Shown piece after piece: positions 43,303-52,267 of a stretch of DNA of 64,000 nt. A program made the translations under genes and the position numbers. The DNA comes from Haematococcus lacustris (lineage: Eukaryota; Chlorophyta; Chlorophyceae; Chlamydomonadales; Haematococcaceae), in NCBI GenBank assembly GCA_030144725.1, contig JASKMD010000018.1, positions 3,329,114 to 3,393,113 of the forward strand, written 5' to 3'. How positions within the stretch are numbered: position 1 is the stretch's first letter; every line of letters starts with the position of its first letter. The notes beneath the pieces are model-generated. The model worked only from the letters and a program-made list of their open reading frames with translations. It did no database searches and was not told the origin of the DNA.

Positions 43303-43480
43303 TGGCCGTATCTCACCAACCGCGCAAAATCACGAATTTTAGTTTCAACCCCCAATCTTACAATGCCTTCATTTGACTATGTACCAAGTCCGAGGCTCCG
43401 AATCTCAAAAATGCTGTTACTAATTTGCCTGAGTGATGTACCACAGCACAGGAGTGGCACAGTCCTGGCTGGGCAACACC

Positions 43481-45064
43481 TCACTTCCCATTGGCAGATG
43501 CAAGCCTGCCCTTCTTGGGCTCAGAGTCATGCTGCTCAGAAGGACGCTTCCCTGCAGCCTTGGCATCAGCAGGAGGGCGAGGGTAGCCAGATAGCTTCCT
43601 GGCTTCCAGAGCTGGCATGTCCTTATAAGGACACAGTGGCTTTAGATGCCTGGGATCATAGCAATGATGACAGTACTGGCCTGGCTTCATGCTGGACTGC
43701 TCAGCAGCCTCTTCAGCCTTCTGCTTCAGAATGACACGGTAGCCAGCAGCAGGACCAGCAGCCATGCCAGCCCTGAAGCCCCTGGAACGGGCTGGGACTT
43801 TGGCAGGTGGGTCGCTCTGGGTGCTCTTAGGAGGACGAGGGTTGTTTGCACGCTCCAGACCTTCAGCCAGCTGCTTAGCCTGCACAGCAGCCACATGGCG
43901 CTTTGTGCCGACTGCTTCAGCAAGGATCTCAGCAGCACGCTGAGCCTGCCTGGCAGAATCGATGGCCTGAGCCAGAGTGAAGGCAGGAAAAGGAGCAGAA
44001 TCCCTTAGGACTGCCTTTTTCAGCTCAGATGTCAGTCCCTTGATAAACAGGGAGACAAGCAAACTCTCATCCATGCACTGGACACCAGCAGTCAGCAGAT
44101 TGTTCCTGAAAGCAGTGACATATTCATTGAGAAGGAGATGGGACGACATGCGAATGCTGCCTTCAAGAAGCTGTTTCTGGGCATCAGTCTGATCGTCACG
44201 CAAGTCGTCTCCTGTATACTCAAGAAAGGACAGTCGCAGATAAGGCCAGGTAGGTGCAGTGCGAGTCTGTGCGAAATGAGCAGCACGGATGGATGGCAAC
44301 CAAGCATCACGCGCAGCCCCGGACAGGAATGCAGGAAAAACAGAGGCAATGTCCAGGTTGAAGCGCTGGCAATGTGCTTCTAAGTCGTCACAGAAGGCAG
44401 AGGCCCTGCGGCGAGACTTGGTGCAATTGTCTGTCCACTTATCAGGGCCAGGCACAGACTTAGCAGCTGGAGCCTGACTATTAACCTGAGGAAAGAGGTG
44501 GTGCAGAGCGCCGCCTCTCCCACCGATTGAATTGAAGGTACCAGGAATACACGCAGGGCGTGTACCTGACCGACTTGGGGACGGAGTGCGCATACTAAAC
44601 AGCCTGTCCTGAATGGAGGGAGGGGACCCTGGGAATAGACCCACCTTTTCAGCCAGCGCAGCCAGTGTGCGATCTGTCAGCTTTTGGCGAGATTCCATCT
44701 TGGCCAGCTTTGTCTTAGCCTCCTTCAGCTGGTCCTGCGTGTCCAGCAGCGACTGGGCCAGCTGGTCTGCGGAAGACAGGTCAATCTCGCCCTCAGAGAC
44801 GTCGTCAACCTCTTCTTCCTCATCCTGCTCCTCCTCTTCGTCTTCTTCATCGCCTGGAGGGACTGGGCCATCGCCCTGCCCATTCCGCGACGGAGTTACA
44901 GCAGGAGCACCGTCGGGGAACAAAGCCGCCCTCAGGGACCTGGCAAACTCGGGATCAGATAGGGCCTGGGCCAATATGGCCTGGGAACCCGCAGGACCGC
45001 CGGCTGAGCCAGCGCCTGGTGTTTCGCCATTAGGCGTGGTGTCAGTCATGGTGCGGCCAGTCAC
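43481..45064 (-). CDS. Gypsy Gag (copy 2), full length
   Basis: The 527-aa frame is the same as copy 1 plus 28 residues (EGEIDLSSADQLAQSLLDTQ and following), a short helical stretch after the acidic region that looks like the ancestral state. It includes the CCHC knuckle and ends at the same TGA. The rest of this element is disrupted, so Gag could at most act in trans. Confidence 0.88.
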   Translation of the reverse strand: MTGRTMTDTTPNGETPGAGSAGGPAGSQAILAQALSDPEFARSLRAALFPDGAPAVTPSRNGQGDGPVPPGDEEDEEEEQDEEEEVDDVSEGEIDLSSADQLAQSLLDTQDQLKEAKTKLAKMESRQKLTDRTLAALAEKVGLFPGSPPSIQDRLFSMRTPSPSRSGTRPACIPGTFNSIGGRGGALHHLFPQVNSQAPAAKSVPGPDKWTDNCTKSRRRASAFCDDLEAHCQRFNLDIASVFPAFLSGAARDAWLPSIRAAHFAQTRTAPTWPYLRLSFLEYTGDDLRDDQTDAQKQLLEGSIRMSSHLLLNEYVTAFRNNLLTAGVQCMDESLLVSLFIKGLTSELKKAVLRDSAPFPAFTLAQAIDSARQAQRAAEILAEAVGTKRHVAAVQAKQLAEGLERANNPRPPKSTQSDPPAKVPARSRGFRAGMAAGPAAGYRVILKQKAEEAAEQSSMKPGQYCHHCYDPRHLKPLCPYKDMPALEARKLSGYPRPPADAKAAGKRPSEQHDSEPKKGRLASANGK

Positions 45065-45089
45065 TGAGGTATCGGAATACGGAAACCAA

Positions 45090-45325
45090 TGTAGCGTTCA
45101 GAAAGAACGCGCCTTAAATCTTTTCAGTGTGTGAACGCCATGCAACGCTAACCGCAGTTACAGGTGTCAGACTGCTGCAGCGCAACCAGGCTAAGACATA
45201 GAACGGCCTCCGGGGATCGAACCCGAATGGTGGGCAGCAGTACAGCCCACCACTTAACCTGCCTGTATCACACTTCAGCAGTGACACTAGCGCCGATCCA
45301 CTTAGTGCAGAATCGGAACGCTACA
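45090..45325 (-). repeat. Gypsy 5' LTR (copy 2)
   Basis: 236 bp. It matches the copy 1 5' LTR (18407-18642) rather than its 3' LTR at the three diagnostic positions. Copy 2 therefore arose by DNA duplication, not by a second insertion. Confidence 0.95.
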
Positions 45326-46829
45326 CATGGCCTTCACTGTTGAACTAGGACAGCCAATCGGCAACATGCTTGCTGTTTTGCAACTTGCGGAACACATCGC
45401 TTGATGGCAGCATGGTTAAACAGCTGCTCTGGCCTCAGCCATGACCCCAGTGCACGATACATTGCTCAGAACCCAGTACTGCCGGCCAACTGCCGCCTAA
45501 CTGCTACCCGAACCTCAACGCGCACGGTTACGACCAGTGCGCGAGGGACATAGGGTCCCCGCAGGCGTCTTGCGATGCAGAAACAGGGCTTATAATGAAA
45601 TATAATGATGTTATCATGATACCTGGTATATATCATATAATATGATACAACCCCGGACGCTCCTTACTCATGGCATGTCCATCATCTTTAACTCCTCAGG
45701 ATGGTTTCGTGACTTGTTGTAAAAAATGTTGTTATGATCATTAATTCAGCACTTTACGGTGGCAAACACAATGCGCACAAACCCAAGGCTGGTACGGATG
45801 TGGGCATCCATCTGCATCATGGCATCGTTGTCATTGACGCAAGACCTGATGTTGGTGCGTCGGGTTGTGGGCCTGGCAGGTGGTGGTTGGTTTCGCTTGG
45901 TGTTGCTGCTGCGGCTGGCGTCATTGACACTGGCGCGGTTGTCAAGGTTGCGGCTGGGACGGCTTCCAGCGTACGCAACGGAGATAGAATTTTTACCAAT
46001 TCCGCGAAGTGGGGCACGGAGTGGTGGGCAGCAGCCATAGCGCGATTTAACGTGGTGGTGAGGGCTGACCAGACCTGAGCGAACTGGGTTGGGCTTAGGC
46101 GCCGCGCACATGGCAGTATTTCGGCAGTCGGCAATCGCAGCATATGCTCTATTATGGCGAGGACACCCGCAGTGGTGAGGGGGATCGCCATTGTACAGGC
46201 TGCTGGCCGTGCTAATGCGCTAATGGTGCTAATGCGCGCTGGTGGCTAACGACCATCAACGACTAATTCGATTCAATAATCTTCAGCAATCTTGCCTTGG
46301 GTGCCCACGTGCGGGGGTCCTCGTAAATAATCAAAGTAATTACAAGTAACTTAAAAAAGTGTGTGCGCAAGCTACTGCGCCTCAGCGCCTCCTTGGTGGC
46401 CCCGAATCTGAAGCGCACTTCGACGTAGCACGTAGTGCGGTTGGCGGTCGCTAAGCTGCTGCCCAACCTCGGCAATATTCATAAAAAGGTTCAAATTATC
46501 TTTGAATTTGGTGTTTTTTGGGAAAAAGGTCCTGTATCGGCTGTATCGGCATCTTTGGCCAACCAACTGGCCACGCCGATTGGATACTAACCGCGATGGC
46601 GGGTGTATCACCTACGGAAGGGCCTGGTACTCGGCAACAGCGCATTAGTGCACTTCTGCGGCATCTTTGCCCCAACATCTTTGCCCCAACCGGGAATCGC
46701 GCGTGCAACAGCTCGCGCTTGTGCTGCTGGGCCCTCTCATGCTTTTCAAGGGCCAAAGGAGCCGTGGTGCAAGGTGCTTTTCCTCCTGGCAACGAGGGAG
46801 TGTACGAGTGCGATGCTTGAGGGACAAAG

Positions 46830-47085
46830 TGCGAAGGGGGCACGTCAATGCCCATTACAAAAGAGTCCACGATCTAAGACACAAGTACAAATGCATAGCG
46901 GTGCACTACGGCTGCCACGTCGGATGCCCTATGTGCCATTGCAAGAGCGACCACCATACCTGCGAAGGGGGCACGTCAATGCCCACCATCGCAGGCCTAA
47001 GGCACAACTTAAGTACACCGTCTCACACCGCCTCACACTTAGGTCAGAGACGGCTGCGGGTGGCCTAGGCCTGTTCCCCACAACA
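46830..47085 (-). repeat. Copia-2 3' LTR
   Basis: 256 bp; on the minus strand it reads TGTTGTGGGG...CCCCCTTCGCA. It holds a hairpin at 46961-46993 analogous in shape and position to that of copia-1. The purine tract GGCCTGAGGGGGAG (minus strand) adjoins it at 47086-47099. Confidence 0.95.
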
Positions 47086-47289
47086 CTCCCCCTCAGGCCA
47101 GGCCAGCAAAGCAGGAAGCTAAAGCGCTAAGCGTCAACAGAAGATGCACAAGTACAGATGCATGGAGACAAAGAAAGCATAGTGTACATGTAGCTCATGC
47201 GTGCAGACGGACAGACGCAGGCGGGCACGTGCCAAGACAGGCACAAGCAGGAAAGCACCAAACGGTGAAAGCACGGAGCTCAAACTAGC

Positions 47290-49029
47290 TTAGCCCACGC
47301 CCATGCCAGCCTTGCACGACACGAACTTGGGGCCAGGCAGCGCCTTGGTAAGCGCATCAGCCACCATGTCCGCCGTGGGGCAGTAAGAGAACTCCACCTC
47401 GCCACGCCACACACGCTCACGCGCCATGTGGTGCATGACGGCGATGTGCTTGCTGCGCTGCGACTCCACTGGGTTCTTCACCAGGGCTACCGCACCCTGA
47501 CTGTCGCACAGGATGGGGACTGGGCCAGTGACTGCACAGAGCTCATGCAGCAGCTTGCGCAAGAACAACGCTTCCCTGGTGGCGTCAGCAGCGGCCTGGT
47601 ACTCGGCCTCGGTGGTGGAGGTGGCCACGGTAGTTTGCAGCTTGCTGCGCACCGACACGGTGGCACCGGACAGGATGAAGACATAGCCTGTGGTGCTGCG
47701 CCGAGACTGCTTGCAGCTGGCGTAATCGCTGTCGTAGAACCCCACCAGCTCCCCGCTGCAGCTGCCCCTGAAGACCAACCCTTGCCCCGCTGTGCCCCTG
47801 AGATACCTCAGAACCCCCTGCGCTGCCTGCTCATGCTCCCGCGTGGGTGACTGCATGTAGCGCGTAAGCTGCCCCACTGCGAAAGCAATGTCCGGGCGCG
47901 TGCAGGTGGACAGCCACAGCAGGCCGCCCACCAGCTCGCGGTAGCGCAGCGTGTGCTGCTCGCTGAGCTGCTCACCCTCCTTCACCAGCTGCGTGCCAGG
48001 GGAGAGTGGCAGCTGGCGGGGGTTGCACTCTGCCAGACCAAAGCGTTGCAGCAGCTGCTCAATGTATTGCTGCTGCGTCAGGCGCAAGATGCCGGCTGCG
48101 CGGTCAAAGGCAATGCGCATCCCCAGAAAGTCAGCTGCCTGCCCGAGGTCGTGCACGTCAAAGGCTTGCTGCAGTTGCTGCTTAACCTCCTGCACCGCTG
48201 CCTCGTCTGCGCTGGCAAGGATGCAGTCGTCGACATACACGAGCATGTGCACCGCGCTTCCGCTGCTTGTGCGCAGGCTGAACAGGCTGGGGTCTGCTGC
48301 TGAAGCCCGGAACCCGATCTGCTCCAGCTGCTCGCGCAGGCACATGTACCAGGCCCGGGGGGCCTGCTTGAGGCCATACACTGTGCGCTGCAGCTGGCAC
48401 ACCAGCCCCTTGCCCATTTCATACCCCTCTGGCTGCTCAACAAAGATCTGCGGGTCTGTGTCTGTGAGCTTGCTGTTAAGGAAGGCCGTTTTGAAGTCAA
48501 TCTGCCAGAGGCCCCAGCCCCTCTGCACTGCCAGGGCAAAGATAAGGCGCTGGGTCGTGTGCATGACCACGGGGGCAAAGACAGCGTCCTCAAAGTAGTC
48601 CACCCCATCCCGCTGCTTAAACCCCTTCACCACCCAGCGAGCCTTGTACTTGACAATGCTGCCTTCTGAGCCCCGCTTGACTTTTAGGACCCAGCGGCCT
48701 GGCAGGACAGACATGCCAGGCTGCCTGCTGACCAACACCCAAGTCTGATTGGCGTGCTGGCTAGCCATCTCGGCATCCATAGCACGGCCCCACTCCTCAG
48801 CATCGGGCCTGGACATGGCCTCACTGAAGGAGCGAGGCTCAGCAGGCTGGTTGGCAGCACCCCCAGAGCTCCCCCTGCTCCCCCTGCTCCCATCACCCTC
48901 CCGCTCACTGCCACTGCTGCTGTTGCTTTCGTATCGAGCGGAGTAGCACAAAGTGACGAAGTCGGGAAATTCCACGCGCTTGCGCACACGCTCAGAACGG
49001 CGCCGCTCGGGTGGCACAAGAGCGGGGCG
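47290..49029 (-). CDS. Copia-2 RT and RNase H
   Basis: Frame open on the minus strand from 49041 to 47290 (583 codons, first codon GTG, no ATG). The linker RRSERVRKRVEFPDFVTLCY is followed by RT with IDFKTAFLNS (Asp182) and YVDD at 269-272, a copia signature. RNase H follows with YDSDYASC, TEAEY and CDSQGAVALVK, and the C-terminus is YCPTADMVADALTKALPG. No stops. It is normally fused to Gag-integrase, but here a 131-bp insertion puts it in another frame. Confidence 0.92.
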   Translation of the reverse strand, partial: RPALVPPERRRSERVRKRVEFPDFVTLCYSARYESNSSSGSEREGDGSRGSRGSSGGAANQPAEPRSFSEAMSRPDAEEWGRAMDAEMASQHANQTWVLVSRQPGMSVLPGRWVLKVKRGSEGSIVKYKARWVVKGFKQRDGVDYFEDAVFAPVVMHTTQRLIFALAVQRGWGLWQIDFKTAFLNSKLTDTDPQIFVEQPEGYEMGKGLVCQLQRTVYGLKQAPRAWYMCLREQLEQIGFRASAADPSLFSLRTSSGSAVHMLVYVDDCILASADEAAVQEVKQQLQQAFDVHDLGQAADFLGMRIAFDRAAGILRLTQQQYIEQLLQRFGLAECNPRQLPLSPGTQLVKEGEQLSEQHTLRYRELVGGLLWLSTCTRPDIAFAVGQLTRYMQSPTREHEQAAQGVLRYLRGTAGQGLVFRGSCSGELVGFYDSDYASCKQSRRSTTGYVFILSGATVSVRSKLQTTVATSTTEAEYQAAADATREALFLRKLLHELCAVTGPVPILCDSQGAVALVKNPVESQRSKHIAVMHHMARERVWRGEVEFSYCPTADMVADALTKALPGPKFVSCKAGMGVG

Positions 49030-49174
49030 CAACGCGGGCACAGTCGGAAACCAGTAGTGCAGCTGGGGAGCAGCCTGGGGAGCAGGGTGGGATGGAGCAG
49101 GGTAGGATGGGCAGTGGGGGAGGGACCCCTGCTGTCACCCCCACCGTCACCCCCGCCCGACAACGCGGGCACAG
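49030..49174. repeat. 131-bp inverted-copy insertion in copia-2
   Basis: A 14-bp direct repeat CAACGCGGGCACAG (49030-49043 and 49161-49174) flanks a segment whose core 49054-49159 is the inverted copy of 49366-49471 (106 bp, essentially identical). The length, 131 bp, is not a multiple of three. Confidence 0.92.
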
Positions 49175-51910
49175 TGTCGGGGGTGCCCGTCTCCATCCCC
49201 CCTGAACTGCCCAAACCGCCAGCCCCGCCTAGGCTAGCCCAGCCTGCCCCTACACCATCCCCACCTGAACTATCTGGAGCAGCAGGGGGTCCACCCCTAC
49301 TGCCCGCTTGTCCCCCACCGCCGCTGTTGCTGTCACTACTTCCCCCGCCACGGTTTGCGCTGTGTCGGGCGGGGGTGACGGTGGGGGTGACAGCAGGGGT
49401 CCCTCCCCCACTGCCCATCCTACCCTGCTCCATCCCACCCTGCTCCCCAGGCTGCTCCCCAGCTGCACTACCCCCCCCCTTGGGCGCCACGGCACTTGGC
49501 GGGGCAACCAGGTCGCTGGGAGCGGGCGCGCACGACACGGGAGCGAAGCGGCGCAGGACTGCTTGCTCGTCAAAGACCACGCTTTTGCTCACGTAGAGCC
49601 GGCCCTCTGCCCGCACTTGATAAGCCTTGCCCCCCTCCTCATAGCCCACAAAGACCCCCTTGATGCCCCGGCTGGCCAGCTTGCTGTTCGGCTCGCTGTC
49701 GTGCACCCAAGCTGGGCAGCCCCATACGCGCAAGTGATGTATGTCGGGGGGGCTGCCAAAGCAGGCCTCATGGGGTGTGCAGGGCTTGCCTGCCACTGGG
49801 CGCAGGTTGTGCACGTGCGCTGCTGCCATCACGCCAAAACCCCAACAAAAGGCTGGCACCCCAGAGGCCAGCATCATAGCACGGACGCACTCCATGATTG
49901 TGCGGTTGACACGCTCTGCGCTGCCATTCATGGTGGGAGTGCGGGGGGCTGTCTGCTGGTGCGTGATGCCCTCGCTGCGCAACCACTGCTGTGTTTCAGC
50001 CCCGATGTACTCACCCCCCCGGTCGGTGCGCAGGTACACAACCTTGTGCCCCAGCCGACGCTGCAAGAGGGTGACCATGTCACGGAGGGCTGCCGGCGCG
50101 TCTGACTTGTGCTTTATGAGCACAACAGCCACCAGCCCGCTGAACTCGTCGAGCAGACTGACAAAGTATCGCATGCCGTCAGGCGTGGCTGCTGAGTATT
50201 GGCCGGTGACGTCACAGACATCGCTGTGCACCAGCATCAGCGGGCGCGTAGCGGTAACCCCAAGCCCCGCATGCTGCCTTGCCTCCAGGCTGGTCTGCTT
50301 GCCCATGACACAGGGCTCGCACAGCTCACTAGCTGCTGCCTCACACTGGGCGGCAGTGACCGAGGTGCCCCGCACCATGCCCTCCCGCAGCAGCCGAGCC
50401 AGCTGGCGGTACCCCGGGTGCCCCAGACGGTGATGCAGGACCAAAGGGTCGCTGCAGGTGCGGGCTGCAAGGCTGAAGCCGCCGGCGACAGGCACCGGCT
50501 TGCTGTTGAGCAGGAAAAGGTCTTGCTCTACCTGAGTGCCCCTGATGCTGTGCTTAGCCCCGGGCATGTTGATGGAGCAGCCAAACGGAGTGAAGTGTAC
50601 ACTCCCCCCCGCCCTGGTGGCCTTCCCCACTGAGACAAGGCTGCCGTCCGCTTCGGGAACATGCAAGACGTCCAGCAGCTGCATGGCCCCCCCAGCCCCC
50701 TCAAAGCACACCACCCCCTGCCCCTGCGCCTCAATCCTGCCGCCGTTGGCCACAATGATGTGGTGCGGCTTACGCAGGGGCTGGTAGTCGTGCAGCAGCT
50801 CGCGGTGTGGCGTGAGGTGCCGCGAGCACCCCGAGTCTATCACCCACTCCCCAAAGAGCAGGGGCTTGGAGACAACGGAGTAAGCAATGCTGCTGCGTGA
50901 CATGCTGCCAGGGTGCCGGCTGGGAGAGCTTGAGTCACGCCCACGAGCCGAGCTGCCCCAACCAGATGCAGCACCCCCCCCAGGCCCCGGGGTGGGAGGC
51001 CTAGCAGCCCCACTCGAGCGGGATGAAGGAGCCCCACGCCATGATGGCGAGGGCGAGCGTGGCACAGGGCTTACAGGGCGGTTTGGGCACTGGTGCGCTT
51101 GGTGCCCCCTCTGGTGGCACTGCCAGCACTCCCCTTGAAACCCACGCCCGCCCCTGGCCTGACCCCTGCCCCGCCCCTGGCTACCATCCCCTTGCCCCCT
51201 GCTGCCCGGCCTACCCCTGCCCCGAGCCGACCGAGCTGCGAGAGCGACCGCATGAGGTTGGCTGTTCTGCAGCAGCTGCTCCCTTAGGAGCAGCCTAGGG
51301 AGGATCTGCTCAAAGGTGAGCTGCTCATCAAGGGGCTGCTCAAGAATGGACTGCACAAGCTGCTGGTAATCAGGTGGCAGGCCCAGCAGGGCTTGACAGA
51401 GAGTGTCGGAATACGCGCCGGTCGAGTTGATGCGCTCGTGCAGGTCCTGGGCCTCAGCCCAGTACTCTTGCACTGACTGACCTGACTGCATGCTCTGCCT
51501 GCCAGCCTGAATGATGAGCTGCTGACGGCTGGCATGCACCTGCTGGGTGTGCATGTTACGCAAGGCTTGCCACAGATCTTTTGCTGACTCATGCCGGTTG
51601 CACAAGGCCCTGTACTTGGTTGGGTCAACAGAGCTGCAGATGATAGCGTGGGCTTTCTCGTCTTGCTCGGATGTTAGAGATGCTGCCACAGAAATGGCGA
51701 AATGGCCGGGGTCGCAACCCCGACCGGACGCGCGGGTGACGCAGCCGCAGCTGAGACCGACCCTAGCCGACTGTTTCCCTCCAACCCCACAGGCGCTCTA
51801 GTTACCGCCCCGAGCCCGTGCTGCCTCAGCAGCGCTTTCATCTCAAATTCCCAGTTTTCAAACCGAACCCCCGGCTGGCCTAGCTTCTCCCGCACAGCCA
51901 CCGCCATCAT
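49175..51910 (-). pseudogene. Copia-2 Gag, protease, integrase
   Basis: Gag starts at ATG 51910 (MMAVAVREKLGQ). It shifts frame at an 8-bp tandem duplication (51691-51706) and continues from 51689. Counting from 51689: CCHC knuckle C188-C191-H196-C201; protease DSG 285-287; gag-pre-integrase LHHRLGHPGY (419-428) with CEPC (457-460); integrase D490-D556-E592 (D-35-E). A Gly/Pro/Ser linker leads to the 131-bp insertion. Confidence 0.9.
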
Positions 51911-51998
51911 TGGAACGGGCTCACCGGAAACACGCCGCAGCGCTGCTGATTCAAACGGGCTGCACTTTTCGATGTCGGAATTGCACACGGAAGTGACG

Positions 51999-52011
51999 TG
52001 GGCCCATAACC
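51999..52011 (-). promoter_or_regulatory. Copia-2 primer-binding site, half-tRNA(iMet) type
   Basis: On the minus strand GGTTATGGGCCCA abuts the 5' LTR, the same 13 bases as in copia-1. This supports internal priming on the initiator tRNA anticodon arm in both families. Confidence 0.85.
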
Positions 52012-52267
52012 TGCGAAGGGGGCACGTCAATGCCCATTACAAAAGAGTCCACGATCTAAGACACAAGTACAAATGCATAGCGGTGCACTACGGCTGCCAC
52101 GTCGGATGCCCTATGTGCCATTGCAAGAGCGACCACCATACCTGCGAAGGGGGCACGTCAATGCCCACCATCGCAGGCCTAAGGCACAACTTAAGTACAC
52201 CGTCTCACACCGCCTCACACTTAGGTCAGAGACGGCTGCGGGTGGCCTAGGCCTGTTCCCCACAACA
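52012..52267 (-). repeat. Copia-2 5' LTR
   Basis: 256 bp with no difference seen from the 3' LTR. Contains the same internal hairpin and duplicated terminus. Confidence 0.95.

Larger units (their letters stand above)
33171..43435. mobile_element. CACTA-like element Y with nested copia (10265 bp; 5979 bp without it)
   Basis: Left end CACACAGGCAAATTACAGG; right end inverted CACTCAGGCAAATTAGTAA, with 14 of the first 15 bp matching. The TSD AT lies at 33169-33170 and 43436-43437. Copy 1 at 16835-16845 preserves the empty site, in the spacer after Gag. Without the copia element it is close to X in size. It carries palindromic subterminal arrays at both ends, very long microsatellites, and reverse copies of the intron-like modules (for example 39917-39990). 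No transposase found. Confidence 0.92.
46830..52267 (-). mobile_element. Ty1/copia element 2 (5438 bp)
   Basis: Two 256-bp LTRs show no difference that I can see. The TSD CAAAG lies at 46825-46829 and 52268-52272, and copy 1 at 20140-20150 holds the empty site. It has all copia domains on the minus strand but two frame-breaking lesions (near 51691 and 49030-49174). It is related to copia-1 at about the family level, with different LTRs. Confidence 0.95.

Noticed and set aside
45090..45325. Independent second gypsy insertion
   Set aside because: The flanking sequence and LTR diagnostic bases match the first copy, and the element begins mid-integrase at the duplication junction. It is a duplicated, not re-inserted, element.
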